A stretch of DNA of 64,000 bases from Microcyclospora pomicola (GCA_002786065.1 NHNY01000043.1:1-64000); one strand, 5' to 3'; positions 1 to 11,154 are shown, counted from the stretch's first letter. Numbers and translations are program-made. The notes: generated by a model from the sequence alone, not told the origin.

Positions 1-84
1 TAACCCTAACCCTAACCCTAACCCTAACCCTAACCCTAACCCTAACCCTAACCCTAACCCTAACCCTAACCCTAACCCTAACCC
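1..84. repeat. Telomere repeat array (TAACCC)14
   Basis: Fourteen uninterrupted copies of TAACCC, i.e. the C-rich strand of the TTAGGG telomere repeat used by most filamentous ascomycetes. The C-rich strand read 5' to 3' runs into the chromosome, so base 1 is at or near a true left chromosome end. Bases 85-113 hold degenerate variants (an extra A run, then CCCTA units), the usual worn inner edge of a telomere. No subtelomeric unique gene separates it from the transposon fossils. Confidence 0.97.
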
Positions 85-2585
85 TAAAAACCCTACCCTA
101 CCCTACCCTATTAGGCTTACGTATAAATAACACAGGGCTAGCAGCTAAGGAGCTGCTAGGGCAGATAAACCCTTTACCTAGGTTCTTAGTAAGGTATTTT
201 TTTAGGACAAGGAGTTTATCCCTTAACATATTATAGAGGGGCCTAAATAGAGGTACCGCTCCTAGTATTAGTTAAATACTATAGTCGTATAGTCTGTAGG
301 GTAGCAGCTCGTCTACTAACTATTAGGAAAAGACATTAAGGAATTCGTAGTATTCTAGAGGCAGCTTAGTAGCTAGGTCTATAGGTATCTTAGGCTTAAG
401 GGCCTTCTTAATATTAGCTAAAGTAACTGCGAAGAGCGAGTGTCCTGTCTTTGTAGCTAGAGATCGAAAGGGGGCGGCACTAATAGCCCTAACTTTAAGG
501 CATAGTAGTTTAAGGGCTTAGGTTAATAGCAAGGTAGTACTAGTTATAGATCGGACTAAGTAGTTAGCTCTACAGAAGTCGGATTTAAAGTAGAGGGTGC
601 TTGTGCCGAAGTCTATAGCTAGGTTGTGACGCTTTAGCTAACTAAGGCCTAAAACTACAGGGTAGTCTAATAGCTTAGTAATAAATAGCGATACCTTCTC
701 CTAGTAGGCTCTATTACTAATAGATATAGTAGTGTAGTAGACATAGGTCACCTAGCTAGAGCTAGATTCTAAGCTGTTAATAAGGTCGAGGGGGCGAGGG
801 TTCTTCAATAGTTATAAGGGTAGGTTCTAAGATTACGCATATTTAGCATTAATAAATTCTAATATAAGGGTACTATAGTTAAGGAGTATAGGGCAATTTA
901 ATATTAATTAAGTGCCTATCTAGACAGGAATAACTATAGGTTTATCTATAAGGGACTCCTTATTAAAACGTTTTATAGTAGTTAGTTAGATTCTTATAGA
1001 GAATAAAGATAGTAATATAAACTAGGGGTGTCCTTATAAGCGTCTTTATATAAGGACTAGGCGTTTCCCTGTTTAGGGGCTAGGGCAGGGTTGTCCTTAG
1101 TAGTGTTGTTGCTAAAGGTAGTACTAGTAGCTACTAACCTAGGTTAGGGGCGATTAGGGCAGTTACTAGTAATATACTCTAGGTTCCTATAGTAGAGGTA
1201 TAACCTCTAAGTACAGCGACGGGCCTTTTCTTCCTTAGTTAAGAGGCCCCTTAGGCGAGTACGAGCTGTAGAGAGGTCTATAGGAACTATACTATCGCCT
1301 ATAGGGATAGGGGCAATACATATAGGGATTATAGTAGTAGTAGTAGTTGTAGCTAGGCGAGCTAGTACACTATAGAAGGTACTAGTAGAGCGGTATTAGC
1401 CTTAGGTAGAGCGAAGAAGTGCTGAATACTAGGTAGCAAAGGTCTGTCGACGAGTATCTAAGCGCTAGTATAGAGCTATAAAGTCTGTATAGGACAGATA
1501 CTTATAGTTATTATTAAGGAGTAAGGTATAGAGCTTATTACTAAGACCTTATAGTAGTTATGCCTTCTTAGCCTTATTATTGTACCTAGTATAGATAATG
1601 TAGCGACTAAATTTAGTATAGAAGTCTACAAAAGGCTAGTTCCTTTAGCGAAGAATTCTTAGTTTGTTCTAGGCAGTCCCTTACCTATCTAGGTCGCTAA
1701 AGGCACGATCTAAGGTAGCGAACAACTCGTTAATGTTTAGGATAGTAGTGTCTCCTCTAGAGGAGAAGTAGGGTGTTATCTAAGCTATAGCATTGCTCTT
1801 AAGGAATAAGATAGTATAGGCTACTTTCTAGTCCTTAGAGTAGAAGTAGTTACTGTTAGCCCTAAACTTAAGTGTAATACTAAACTTCTAAGTCTCGTAT
1901 TTGTCTCTATCTCTACTAAAGGTGTCTAGGTCTACAATCTTTTAAGACCTCTTAGTAGTAGCAGCTAGGGCCTAGTTACCTTACTAGGTAGATAGGTGTT
2001 CGAGAACTAGTTCCTTAGTAGCTAACTACTAGCGAGCGTCGTTAATATCGACCTATAGGGCTTCTCTATAGGTCTAACTATCTATAAGGTTCTTTATAGC
2101 TACGTCTCTTACTCTCTAAATAGCTAAAATCTGTGTCTATGCTCTATTAGGGTTATCCTAGACCTACTAAGAGAACTCTTAGGGATTAGTTAGTTAGGGG
2201 GTAGTAGCGCTACTATTAGGATTAGCGTTAAAGCTACCTAGTATAGCGTGTCTTAAAGAAGGTAGAGTAGAGTTTAGGTCTATAGTTTAATATAGGGTTT
2301 ACAGTATAGTAGCACTATATAGTGTTTCTATAGGTTTCTAGGTATCTATAGATAGGTAATAGCATATAATGTTACGGCATTTAGCTTAGGACAATAATTA
2401 ATAATAGGGCAATAAGTATATAGATAGAATATAAGACATGCTATAAAGAGAGAAAGATAAGAATAGTAGTATATAGCAGAACTAATGTTCTTAAATTTAG
2501 TACTAAGAAGGGAAGACCTGTTATGCCTAAGGCAGCTATAGCTAGCTACAAACTACTAAGTCCTACAACAGGTTATACTATAACA
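85..2585 (-). mobile_element. Ty3/Gypsy LTR retrotransposon fossil, cut by the telomere
   Basis: A broken, RIP-mutated Gypsy copy read on the minus strand. Its 5' LTR is 2370-2585; internal sequence then runs toward the telomere. A gag-like part with a zinc-knuckle remnant lies near 1150-2300, the end of the protease region near 500-700, and the beginning of reverse transcriptase near 110-330, recognised from conserved family words. The rest of pol and the 3' LTR are missing because the telomere array follows directly. It carries many breaks throughout. The nearly saturated mutation pattern means its reading frames were lost long ago; the LTR comparison given under the plus-strand LTR hints at moderate age. 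Confidence 0.8.
2370..2585 (-). repeat. 5' LTR of the minus-strand Gypsy fossil
   Basis: A 216-base LTR in reverse orientation; on the minus strand it begins TGTTATAG and ends CCGTAACA, i.e. the standard TG...CA ends. It is the inverted counterpart of the LTR at 3213-3428, with the same length. Confidence 0.85.
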
Positions 2586-3428
2586 TACTCGCTCTAACTA
2601 GGAAGTAATTACTATATAGGACTTCGCTACTAAGATAGAGTAAGTAGAATTAATACTAGTATAAGAGATGCGCTTTACCTAAGCTATTTATAAAAAGCAC
2701 GCTAATCGACACTAGAAGAATACCTCTAACTACTAAGTAGGGGATAGGGTATACCTTAGTAGCTATAACCTTAAGACCTTTAGGCTAAGTAAGAAGCTAG
2801 ACTAGAAGTAACTAGGCCCTTACACTATTACTACAAAGATTAGCCTCTAAGCCTACCGCCTAGAGCTTCTTACTAGTATAAAGATCTATAATATCTTCTA
2901 TATTAACCTCCTACGCCCCTATCCTAATAACCCCTACCTAGGATAACAACTCCTTACCTCTCTACCTACCTATATAGACGATATAGTAGAATACGCAGTA
3001 TAGGCTATTATAGACTCTTAGGATTCCTCTAATAGTGTCTACTATAAAGTACAATAGGAGGATTATAATAAGTTGACCTAGGAACCTTAGGACTATATCT
3101 ACACTCTAGTAGAGCATCTTAACGAGTTCTACTATTAGTACCTCTAGAAGCCTTACTATAGTTCGTTTACTTTAGGCCTTATAGGAGCTTAGCCTTTAGA
3201 AGGAGGGGATAGTATTATAGTATAACCTGTTATAGGACTTAGTAGTTTACAGCTAGCTATAGCTGCCTTAGGTATAACAGGTCTTCCCTTCTTAGTACTA
3301 AATTTAAGAATATTAGTTCTACTATATACTACTATTCTTATCTTTCTCTCTCTATAGTATATCTTATATTCTATCTATATACTTATTATCCTATTATTAA
3401 TTATTGTCCTAAGCTAAATACTATAATA
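2586..3428 (+). mobile_element. 3' fragment of a second Ty3/Gypsy fossil
   Basis: A plus-strand piece of the same Gypsy family. It covers the C-terminal part of integrase, with a chromodomain-like tail near 2960-3120, then a purine-rich tract just before 3213 and a 3' LTR (3213-3428). Everything upstream of the integrase tail is absent: the fragment starts exactly at the outer edge of the minus-strand LTR. This fits insertion of the minus-strand copy into this one, with the outer part lost beyond the telomere. Broken by many RIP-type changes. Confidence 0.78.
3213..3428 (+). repeat. 3' LTR of the plus-strand Gypsy fossil
   Basis: 216 bases, the inverted match of 2370-2585. I count about 16 differences between the two LTRs, essentially all transitions, so they are roughly 93 percent identical and most of the divergence can be put down to RIP. 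Its outer edge at 3428 interrupts the DUF3435 relic. Confidence 0.85.
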
Positions 3429-4720
3429 CTAGGAGATCGAACCTAACTACCTTACCTAGTATTTTAAGTTTATTATATAGCTAATCGTCTATAGTAGACA
3501 GCTCCTTCGATATTATAATTCCTTTAATACTACTCGCTACCTAGTAGAACACTAGGATAGTATCCTATACTTCCTTAATTAGTAGCTTTAACTTATTTAA
3601 GCCTATAGGTACCTATAATTAGAACAGGTTATCTAGGGACGTAATATTATTAAACGCGTTGTCTATAAAAATAAGGCTTAGGAGCGTAATCTATAGGTAA
3701 AGTAGAAGATATAGCTTAGACAGGATCTATAGAATAGGGATAGTGTTCCTACGTCGCTCTATTAGCATTAATAAAAAGGCTATTAGTCGAGGCTATATAT
3801 AAGGCTTTTAGTCTAAGGTAGCTTTTAGTATTCCTAAGAGTTATATCTATAATTAGACTTAGCTACCTACTTCCTTTTAGATCTTATAGTAGTAACAGCT
3901 TAATATCTTAGTATATAAGGCTTATTAGCGCGCTCGGTCGGCTACTAGTAATACCTGTAAGCTAAATTAGTAAGGCTAACTAGACACGTAATCGCTTATA
4001 CTCTATAGACATCTAACTCGAGCTCTATAGTGCTACTAATAGCTCGACTTTATCCTAAACACAAATAATTAGCTTCGGCTTCTTCTCTATTTAAAGCTTA
4101 AACTCTACTACTAGGCGTTATCGGATCTATATAAGTTTAGTATAGTAATATTAGTATATATATATAGTAGTTACCTTATAGCGTATATCTAGGTTTTAAT
4201 TAAGAGAGCTACGTCGATTATACTAGTCTCGCTTCTTCGTATAAGGGTAAAGACGTTCTAGTATATTTATAGGGAGCTTACGCTTTATAGACTCTCCTTC
4301 CTTATATATAAGACCTAGTAGAAGAAGTTATTAAGGACGCTAATTAGGATCGTCTTTAGGGCTATTATAGGCTCCTTACCTATATACTTATAGTATCTAA
4401 TAAACGCAAATTAGTATTAGCTAAGTCGTATAGATTATCTAAGGAATTACTAAAACTATAGCTCTTTAATCTAATCGCGCGATTTCTTAGTCTAATCTTT
4501 GTAGATCTTTTAGGTGTATATTGTCTTATCGAAAGCCTCTTCCTTATAGCGATAGTATTCGGCTATTCTAACTCCTATAGAGTCGTTATCCTATATAGTC
4601 TAAGTAGTAGCCTTACTAGTACTATTATAGTAGGTACGAGTATAATAGAGCTTTAGTCGCGCTATAGTAGGCTAGCGAAGAACAGTAAGTAGGTAGGGAG
4701 AGAAGGATATAATAGAATAA
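3429..4720 (-). pseudogene. DUF3435 (FluG-domain) tyrosine recombinase relic, Starship-captain family
   Basis: Read on the minus strand from about 4720 down to 3429, one frame keeps a continuous protein-like text of roughly 430 codons in which stop codons stand at sites where RIP would turn Gln or Trp codons into stops. The words fit DUF3435 proteins: a helical segment near 4240-4290 (words like VFTLIRRSET and IDVALL) and, near 3480-3640, a stretch with IDNAFNN, TSLDNLF, VPIGLNKL and KGIIISKEL in the same order as family members. DUF3435 proteins are tyrosine recombinases; some are captains that mobilise Starship elements, others are solitary or Crypton-like. The C-terminal part, where the catalytic H-x-x-R and Tyr lie, is absent because the Gypsy LTR begins at 3428. 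Family call from remembered similarity; the captain role is inference. Confidence 0.65.
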
Positions 4721-5400
4721 GGATTCGAAAGGTCGCTATAGAAGAGGGGAAGATATATATAGATCTATAGATATAGAGCTAGTATAACTATATTATAGTA
4801 TAATAGCGACCTATAACCTACGACTAGATAGTAGTTTAAGAAAGGAATAGAGTTTAATACTAAAGCTTTATATATAAGCGCGAAAGCAACTAGGCTAGGC
4901 CTCGTACTTATTAGGGCGTAGAGGCACTAGTAAAAGCTAGTAAAACTATATATCGAAATAGTAGCAAAAACACTAGAAGTAGAGCGTAGTTTTGTCGCGA
5001 CCCTAACTAATCTTATAAGTAGTAAAGTAGATTTATAATAATACTACTATAGTATAGGTATTTAGTCTATAGACGCTACTCCCTTAATATTAGAGTATCT
5101 AGATAAGAGAGGCTTCTATTAGATTCTTTAAATAGAGGATAGTTAAAGCTAATAAGGTAGGATATATTATATTCTAATTACTAAGGTTAAATAATAAGTT
5201 ATATATAATTCTAATAAATAAAACTAGCTACGCTATATATATAAGAGAATAGTAGATATAGTAGTATACGATAGTACTTACTAGTACGCGTAGTATCGCT
5301 CTACGTCGCTCCTTATATAAGCAATAGTCTTTAATTTAAGAGCGCGAAGAATAACTCCTACAGACGTTAGAGAGCGCTCCCTAACACGTATACTTTACCG

Positions 5401-6004
5401 AGTACTATAGTATGTTCGTAACATTTCCTCTGTCCTCTATAAGATCTAGCCTATCATCGAATTACGGATATATACGTCGATAATGCTACTCGGTATAGGC
5501 TCTACAGGATACAGTAAGAACTCTCGAAAGATGCCACGCAGAAATGGACGTACTACATGCTACACAGGAATGGATCTATTAGCTGCTACGTGAAAGGATT
5601 TCCAAGCATGCCACATAGTCGTATGTCTCCTTTAGTAAAAGATCATCTCTACAGCGGGCTTCATTCGCATCCTCTGCGTCGGAAACGGCTTGACTACAGC
5701 GAAAGTGTGCTGCGACGGTGCATTAGAGCGCGACCACTAACACGATGCTTTGCAAGATTCCCTGGATTAGAGGACTGATCCTCCCTTAGATGAAGATTGC
5801 CCGGCGATTCACTGAGTTATCACAATGCGTGAAAGAGCTTTACATATAAAAGACGATGAAGAACCTCTTCATCTATCGTTCGAAGCAGTCAAGCATTCGC
5901 AAGCACCATCGGCACTAGCTACAGTCCATCTCTTTGTGGCGACAATTTACGACTGCTGCGACCTGCTCGATCTTGCCTTCCATAACCGCTCGTACTTTTA
6001 CACA
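5401..6004. other. Unassigned sequence at the RIP boundary
   Basis: Base composition returns to normal here. Short open frames exist (73 codons at 5557-5778; the frame from 5825 runs on into the next gene's first exon), but none resembles a known family. It most likely holds the promoter and 5' leader of the secreted-protein gene starting at 6005. Confidence 0.5.
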
Positions 6005-6961
6005 ATGTCTTTCAAGTTTGCCCTGATTGCGGCCTTCGCTGCGTCTGCCATGGCGAGCGGCTTTGGCCTAGCAGCCTGGGACACAGACCCAGATGATTCA
6101 GTAACGCCAGAGATCATCAAGGTGCAGACGACTCTCGAGGTACGAGGGATCACAGCTCGTGGAACAAAAACCAATGCTGAAAATCTTCTAGATCCCTGAA
6201 CTCTCCGATCAGGGGCTGCTCTTGTGGCCAGGCTTGGCTGTGCAGAATGGCGGATTAGTTCAGACACTTATCTCCAACACTCAATTGTACCTGCAGTATG
6301 TGTTTCGAAACGCAAGTAGAAGACGGGTCGAGTTACTGATGCTCTCAAAGGGATTACTGCTCTACTACCGATAACGGCTGGTGCGTCGTGTCTTACTTCT
6401 ACAGCGGCGCCATGAATGAAGACGGCAATGATGGCCTTGGCTACCTCGCGAACCCTGGAGATCTGATTGACATTACATATGAGCTCAGCGATGTATGCCA
6501 TTGACTCAGTATACCCAGCCAAGCGCATCAGACTGACTTCGATATAGGGCAACTGGACACAGACGGCACTGTTGAATGGCAAGATGATCACCTATCTCAA
6601 CTGGGGACAGTCTACAGGAGTCAAACTGGTACCACCATCACCATCATCGCAGCTCTGTGTACGATTCACATGTAACTGATGCTGCGCGTAGGCGGACACA
6701 ATCGAGTGCTACAGTAACACCTCCGGAACTCCCGCACACACGTACACGAACACGGTCATCACTCTGAACGAAGCAGACCCTAACTTCAACATGACCCTGA
6801 GCGCAAGTGATGGCTCGACACCATCGAGCTTCGGTGACACTTCGGATTATATCACATGGTGACTTCCTTCCTCTTTCGCGACTCCTGACGAAACGCTGAC
6901 TCGTACCTACAGGACTATCGACTCCATCACTGTCGCAGCAAGCACTTGTATTGCTCAGTGA
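6005..6961 (+). CDS. Small secreted protein, six exons, G1-peptidase-like (hypothetical)
   Basis: Six exons are 6005-6139, 6192-6295, 6351-6492, 6548-6628, 6692-6858 and 6913-6961, joined by five GT-AG introns of 52-63 bases, four with a plain CTGAC-like branch site; phases agree throughout and give 225 residues. Residues 1-19 (MSFKFALIAAFAASAMASG) form a signal peptide. The mature part has words such as LWPGL, GGLVQT, GWCVV, GNWTQT and DTIECYS, and ends in ITVAASTCIAQ. They resemble uncharacterised fungal secreted proteins with a concanavalin-A-like (eqolisin/G1 peptidase) fold. A Gln in the LVQT word could match the eqolisin catalytic Gln, but I see no clear catalytic Glu, so protease activity is doubtful. 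Its position as the first gene after the telomere suits an accessory secreted protein. Function unknown. Confidence 0.7.
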
Positions 6962-8585
6962 GGCGTCGCCCTTTGCCCACGCATCCCCGAGACATCGTTG
7001 CTCTTGATGCTTTGACTCGCATCGAGAACGAGGGATTTCCGGGGTAGACACAGACTATGAAGCCAACCCGCCCTGATGAGAACCGACCCACACAATCAGA
7101 CCAAAGTGTATCTTATGCTTGCAGCACATAGCCAGTAGATAGACGAATGAACGGTTGAGTCTACACGTGAGCAATATGGAAGCTATTGATCGCAATGCGT
7201 TGTCCCGAGGACGACAGAACTTCGCCGGCTCATGAAGCCCGCTTTGCGAGTGGCAGACACGATCGCAAAGCCTAGCGATGTCGGTTCCGCGCTGCTGGGC
7301 AAATGGCCCCCCTCGCGTTTGCGACACTGAGACCGTCCAGGCGATGATCACTTCGAGTGATGATAGGCATGGAATTGATGCTCGTGACGCTTTAGTCGTC
7401 AAGATGCTCATCCTCGGGCTGAATGGCCGGTCCAAGGAACCGCATATTCACAGGCCTCTGGTATCCCTTAGGTAGAGGTATCGCCTGCAGACACGGCACG
7501 ATTGAGATCCTTGTCGTGATCGCGCTGTTCCCGCCTTCGCACCACCATTATGCTGCCTCCATCGGGCATTTCGGGTTTTGTTTGATTGACGCAAGATTTG
7601 ACCACACTTTTGGCGTCGCATTCGTACCCGCTTTCATCTGCATAACAGCTGGCCTCGCATGCTGCGCGAGTAATCTCCCACAAGCAAAAAACCCTTCTAA
7701 GCAGGTGATCAACAATCGGGCAGCTGGATGGCGTGTACAGAGATGTCGAGTGAGGTCGCATGAGTCTATAAAGGCCACGATGACCGGTGTCCGTAGCGCG
7801 GACCAAGGAGGAGTGATGTGCTTCGAGATGCTGTACTGAAACGATGTCAGGTTTTGCTGTCTGCTCTCCCCATAGAGGTATGGATGCGGCATGCAACTCC
7901 AATGCTTGATCCTGCTCCGTAAGCTTCAATGCGCACAAGTACTCAACGATGGCTTGACCTATAGCCCGTGAGCAATAGCCCGTGAGCAGATATACGTGAT
8001 TATGTATCACGAAACGTAGACGACGGTTTGTAGGTGTCTGATGCCCACGATGTGTTGATAGCTCTCACATGTCTGCGATCCGCAACTAGCTGCTGGTTCA
8101 TGAACAGCCCGAATGACGGTAAGCAATGAATTTTGGACGGAACAGTCCGTGAGAAGAATGTGCGTGAACGTCTCGCAAAAGCTACCGATTGAGTCAGGCA
8201 TCGACTGAACATACCTGTTTCGAAGGTTGTTAAACGTGAATGACAGTGTCATTGTGCTCCTAGACGGTCTGAATTGCCTCTATAGATGATCGCCGCGGTC
8301 TACCGAAACATCAGCCTAAAGTACTATACATAGTACGCACGACAGTACTATCATGCGTTGAACTCGTGTGCTCAAGACTATAAGAGTCCGGGCAATGGTC
8401 GTCCAACAAACATGGCATGTTCTTTTGTGGCGAGAGACACTGCGCACAACCTTAGAGGTGTGGCTTCACAATCTTCGGGGCACATTATATTGAACCAGCC
8501 TGTATTGTTACGCAGGAATTACCTGGTTATATATGTAAATTTACATCATCATAACTTTCTCATACTCGTAGCGTACTTATAATTT
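6962..8585. other. Gene-poor stretch
   Basis: No confident gene. The longest frame is 180 codons on the minus strand (7468-8010); its start (a TG-x-CS-x-AIGQ word) faintly recalls a short-chain dehydrogenase, but the rest does not, and overlapping frames on the other strand are as long. A 14-base near-tandem duplication (AGCCCGTGAGCA twice) sits at 7962-7987. It could hold a decayed gene. Confidence 0.4.
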
Positions 8586-9857
8586 TTAGGCCTGGACAGT
8601 AACGTTCGAAATAGTGCACCCACTCGCCTGGTAAGTCCCTGCAAGGACGCTGTCCAAGAAAGCAAACGAGCGTGCTACACCATTGACTTCCTCGGATTGG
8701 TGGTTGCCAATTGTGTTGCGCTGGTAGTCGATAGTCGCACCAACGTCGCAGTACCGAGCGACCAGCTCGTCAGTGTCGGCGACCACACTGATATCGTCTC
8801 CAATGGCCTTGTAGACAAAGAGCGGGAACTGCGGCACACCGTGGTAACCCATGAGTCCGTCGCTATCGATGACCATCTGAGCCGGCTTGGACGACAAAGC
8901 AGACACACCAGCAGTGAAGTAGCTGCCAATTTCTTGGCCGGCATATGCGCCAATGGCCTCGATCAACGTATAGTTCTTGGCAGCGTTGAAGCCGGTAGCG
9001 TTGTGTGGACCGCTGGTCTTCAATTGCGACTGCAAATAAGCGGCAGTGTCTGGGAACTGGCTGGCAAGACCGAGGATACCGGCGGGAATGAGGCCAGCAT
9101 AGATGGTGCCCTCGACAGTTTCGAGCACACTTGTCACATTGGGAGTGAGTCCTCCGAGGGCAGCACCCACAAACTTCAACTCAGGAGCGTACTGAACTTG
9201 CAGCTCAAGACCCCATTCACTTGCTAGGGCACCGCCAGAGTATCCCCAGAGTGCAATCTTCGTTCCCTTCTTCTTCAGGCCCGCTTTCGACTGCAACACG
9301 GCACGGACGGAATCGAGGGTAGCATGGCCAGACTGAACACCGGCTGTGAACGAGGCTAGCGGCCCTTCATAATCGGGTACGTTGACGAACCACCCACGTC
9401 CCAACGACTCGCTAATGTCCGAGTCGCCAGAGTACCCGCCGCCCGAGTTCAAGCTGTAGGACGGTCCGGAGTCGATGTCAGCCGAGTCGTACGGGATTTG
9501 GTACGAGAGCAGCTTGTCATCGCATGTAAGATTCTTGAAAGGAACCAGAAGGGTTGTGACAGCCCAGGCAGCCTTGTACTGGCTGTTGGTTGTACGGTAT
9601 AGGATGTTGTAAGCCGCGCTGGCGTTAGCCACCTCGGCCGCGGTCGCAGGAGCGCTGCGGACCTTGAAGATGGTGCCGGGGGCAGCGCGCGCGAAGTGCT
9701 CTGGTGCGGTGTACCAAGGATCCTGGCTCGGAGGCAATGGCGTAGACCCGTTAGTCGCACTCGAGACGGTGGGACGATGGTAGGCCGTCCTGTCTTTTCC
9801 GATCGCGGTGACGCTCGCAGCGAGCGAGGTCAGCAGAAGGCCGATGTTGAGCTTCAT
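8586..9857 (-). CDS. Secreted lipase (LIP family)
   Basis: Intronless, 423 residues. The family is the secretory lipase family (PF03583, Candida antarctica lipase A/LIP type): extracellular alpha/beta hydrolases that cleave triacylglycerols and esters. The start at 9857 is chosen because it gives a clean signal peptide (MKLNIGLLLTSLAASVTA); upstream in-frame sequence adds only a hydrophobic leader without a better start. The nucleophile elbow GYSGG has its Ser at residue 207. A late NTIGNHQSEEV segment probably provides the catalytic His; the Asp is likely in the stretch before it (ADTDELVARYCD). Several N-x-S/T sequons fit secretion. It stands alone between gene-poor stretches. Substrate unknown. 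Confidence 0.88.
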   Translation of the reverse strand: MKLNIGLLLTSLAASVTAIGKDRTAYHRPTVSSATNGSTPLPPSQDPWYTAPEHFARAAPGTIFKVRSAPATAAEVANASAAYNILYRTTNSQYKAAWAVTTLLVPFKNLTCDDKLLSYQIPYDSADIDSGPSYSLNSGGGYSGDSDISESLGRGWFVNVPDYEGPLASFTAGVQSGHATLDSVRAVLQSKAGLKKKGTKIALWGYSGGALASEWGLELQVQYAPELKFVGAALGGLTPNVTSVLETVEGTIYAGLIPAGILGLASQFPDTAAYLQSQLKTSGPHNATGFNAAKNYTLIEAIGAYAGQEIGSYFTAGVSALSSKPAQMVIDSDGLMGYHGVPQFPLFVYKAIGDDISVVADTDELVARYCDVGATIDYQRNTIGNHQSEEVNGVARSFAFLDSVLAGTYQASGCTISNVTVQA

Positions 9858-11154
9858 CTTGACGGTATGTTCAGGCGAGGGCGGGATGAGAATGAGGTGA
9901 AGGAGAAAAAGGAGAGGGAGCAAAGTGAAGTACGAGCGGGGTGCCGAGCATTATTATATGCTCACTGACCTGCTCGGCCAGTGGTGATCCATGACTTTTC
10001 GTCATGTTCTGTATGCAGGTACAGCACCAGTGCAGATTTAGTCTTCGACGCCAGTTGCTTATGCCGAGGCGACCATAGGCGGGTACAACTGTAGCGCGCG
10101 GAGTAGCCTGTCGCCGCAATTTGAATTATCCTCCTTGTCCGAACCTTGTTCCTCCCGTCGTTGCAAGATCTGCTGCCGGCTTGCACAATAGAGATGAAAG
10201 ATCTCGGAATCGAGATGTCCATTGTGATCCGCAGGCGTGCAACATGGCAACAGCGATATTCTCGTGTGGCGAGCTGGTGTCACATACGCACCCGACCGGT
10301 ACGGAGAACGCCCCGGCATTGGCTCGTTCGTATCCATTGCGGATGCACGTTCGCGATACTGTAGACATGGCAACGTGGGGCTGGCAGAGCACGGCCAGCA
10401 ACCTCAAAGCGGAGAACGCCATCCGATGAGTGCATCCATGTCCTTGTCGTCATCGAATAATCTGTGAGACAGTTTGTGATTGCCGAGCAATTTACTTTCA
10501 ATCCTGGGCTCCTGGCCGCCTGGCAAGGCCGGCAACGAGCATCGTACGGGTCGTACCGCAGCCTGTTGTGCCGGCCTGTGGTCTTTCGGCTGGTTGCACA
10601 CTGCAATAGATCTCGCTCGGGTTCGGAGTTGGGCCGTTATACAGTACCAGCACAACCTCGCAGGCGTATTATTATGCGTATCATGTCCCGTACTAGTTTG
10701 CGCTACCTAGAAAGTCCGTCGCAAGAAGCAGTCACGCAGTGCAGTTGTCGACCGACTCTCCAACCGTCCGCAAACATCTGAAACCGGTGTTAGGTTGATG
10801 TAGTCCTGAACACTTCATATACTATCCTTGGGAATAGGTTGCAGCTTTGCACTGGTGCGTGAAGATGAATACCATCATCTCTCATAGCTGCCTCGGACCT
10901 ATGAGAAGCTGTACGCATCTCGTGTTTGGAAAGCTCGGCCAGGCATACAAGGTGTCGTACTTGATACATCAACGCGCCTAGACCTAGTGATTGACGGCGA
11001 GGAATGTTGGCTCGACAGCTCTCGTACCTGTTTGATGTTGGTATGCGAGCCGGTTTGTTGGCTCACGAGGAGGTCTCCAACCTATACCCACGCTTGTCCA
11101 CCACGTTCAGACGTTGCACTTGTATCAGTCCATCAGAGGTTGTGAAAATGCCCG
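9858..11154. other. Intergenic stretch without recognisable genes
   Basis: Many overlapping short frames of 60-108 codons on both strands, none dominant and none resembling a known family. The part next to 9857 is the lipase promoter. Confidence 0.5.

Larger units (their letters stand above)
85..5400. other. RIP-like AT-rich subtelomeric block
   Basis: The whole stretch is dominated by TA, TAG and CTA words and has very few CA or TG dinucleotides; for example the 60 bases from 2881 contain neither CA nor TG. That is the footprint of repeat-induced point mutation (C to T at CpA on both strands), known only from fungi. No reading frame longer than short shadows survives. Identified fossils inside it are listed separately. 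The part from about 4721 to 5400 is equally mutated but I cannot assign it to any family; it may be the 5' flank of the DUF3435 relic. CA and TG reappear between about 5380 and 5550, so the edge is sharp. Confidence 0.9.

Noticed and set aside
1320-1350. TAG-repeat microsatellite inside the Gypsy fossil
   Set aside because: RIP makes TAG/CTA words abundant everywhere in this block; the run is short and not distinctive.
4300-4700. Plus-strand frame with few stops in the RIP block
   Set aside because: It is the reverse of the DUF3435 relic; the minus-strand reading has family wording and the plus one does not.
7468-8010. 180-codon minus frame with a short-chain-dehydrogenase-like start
   Set aside because: The nucleotide-binding word has wrong spacing, no catalytic Y-x-x-x-K follows, and equally long frames overlap on the other strand.
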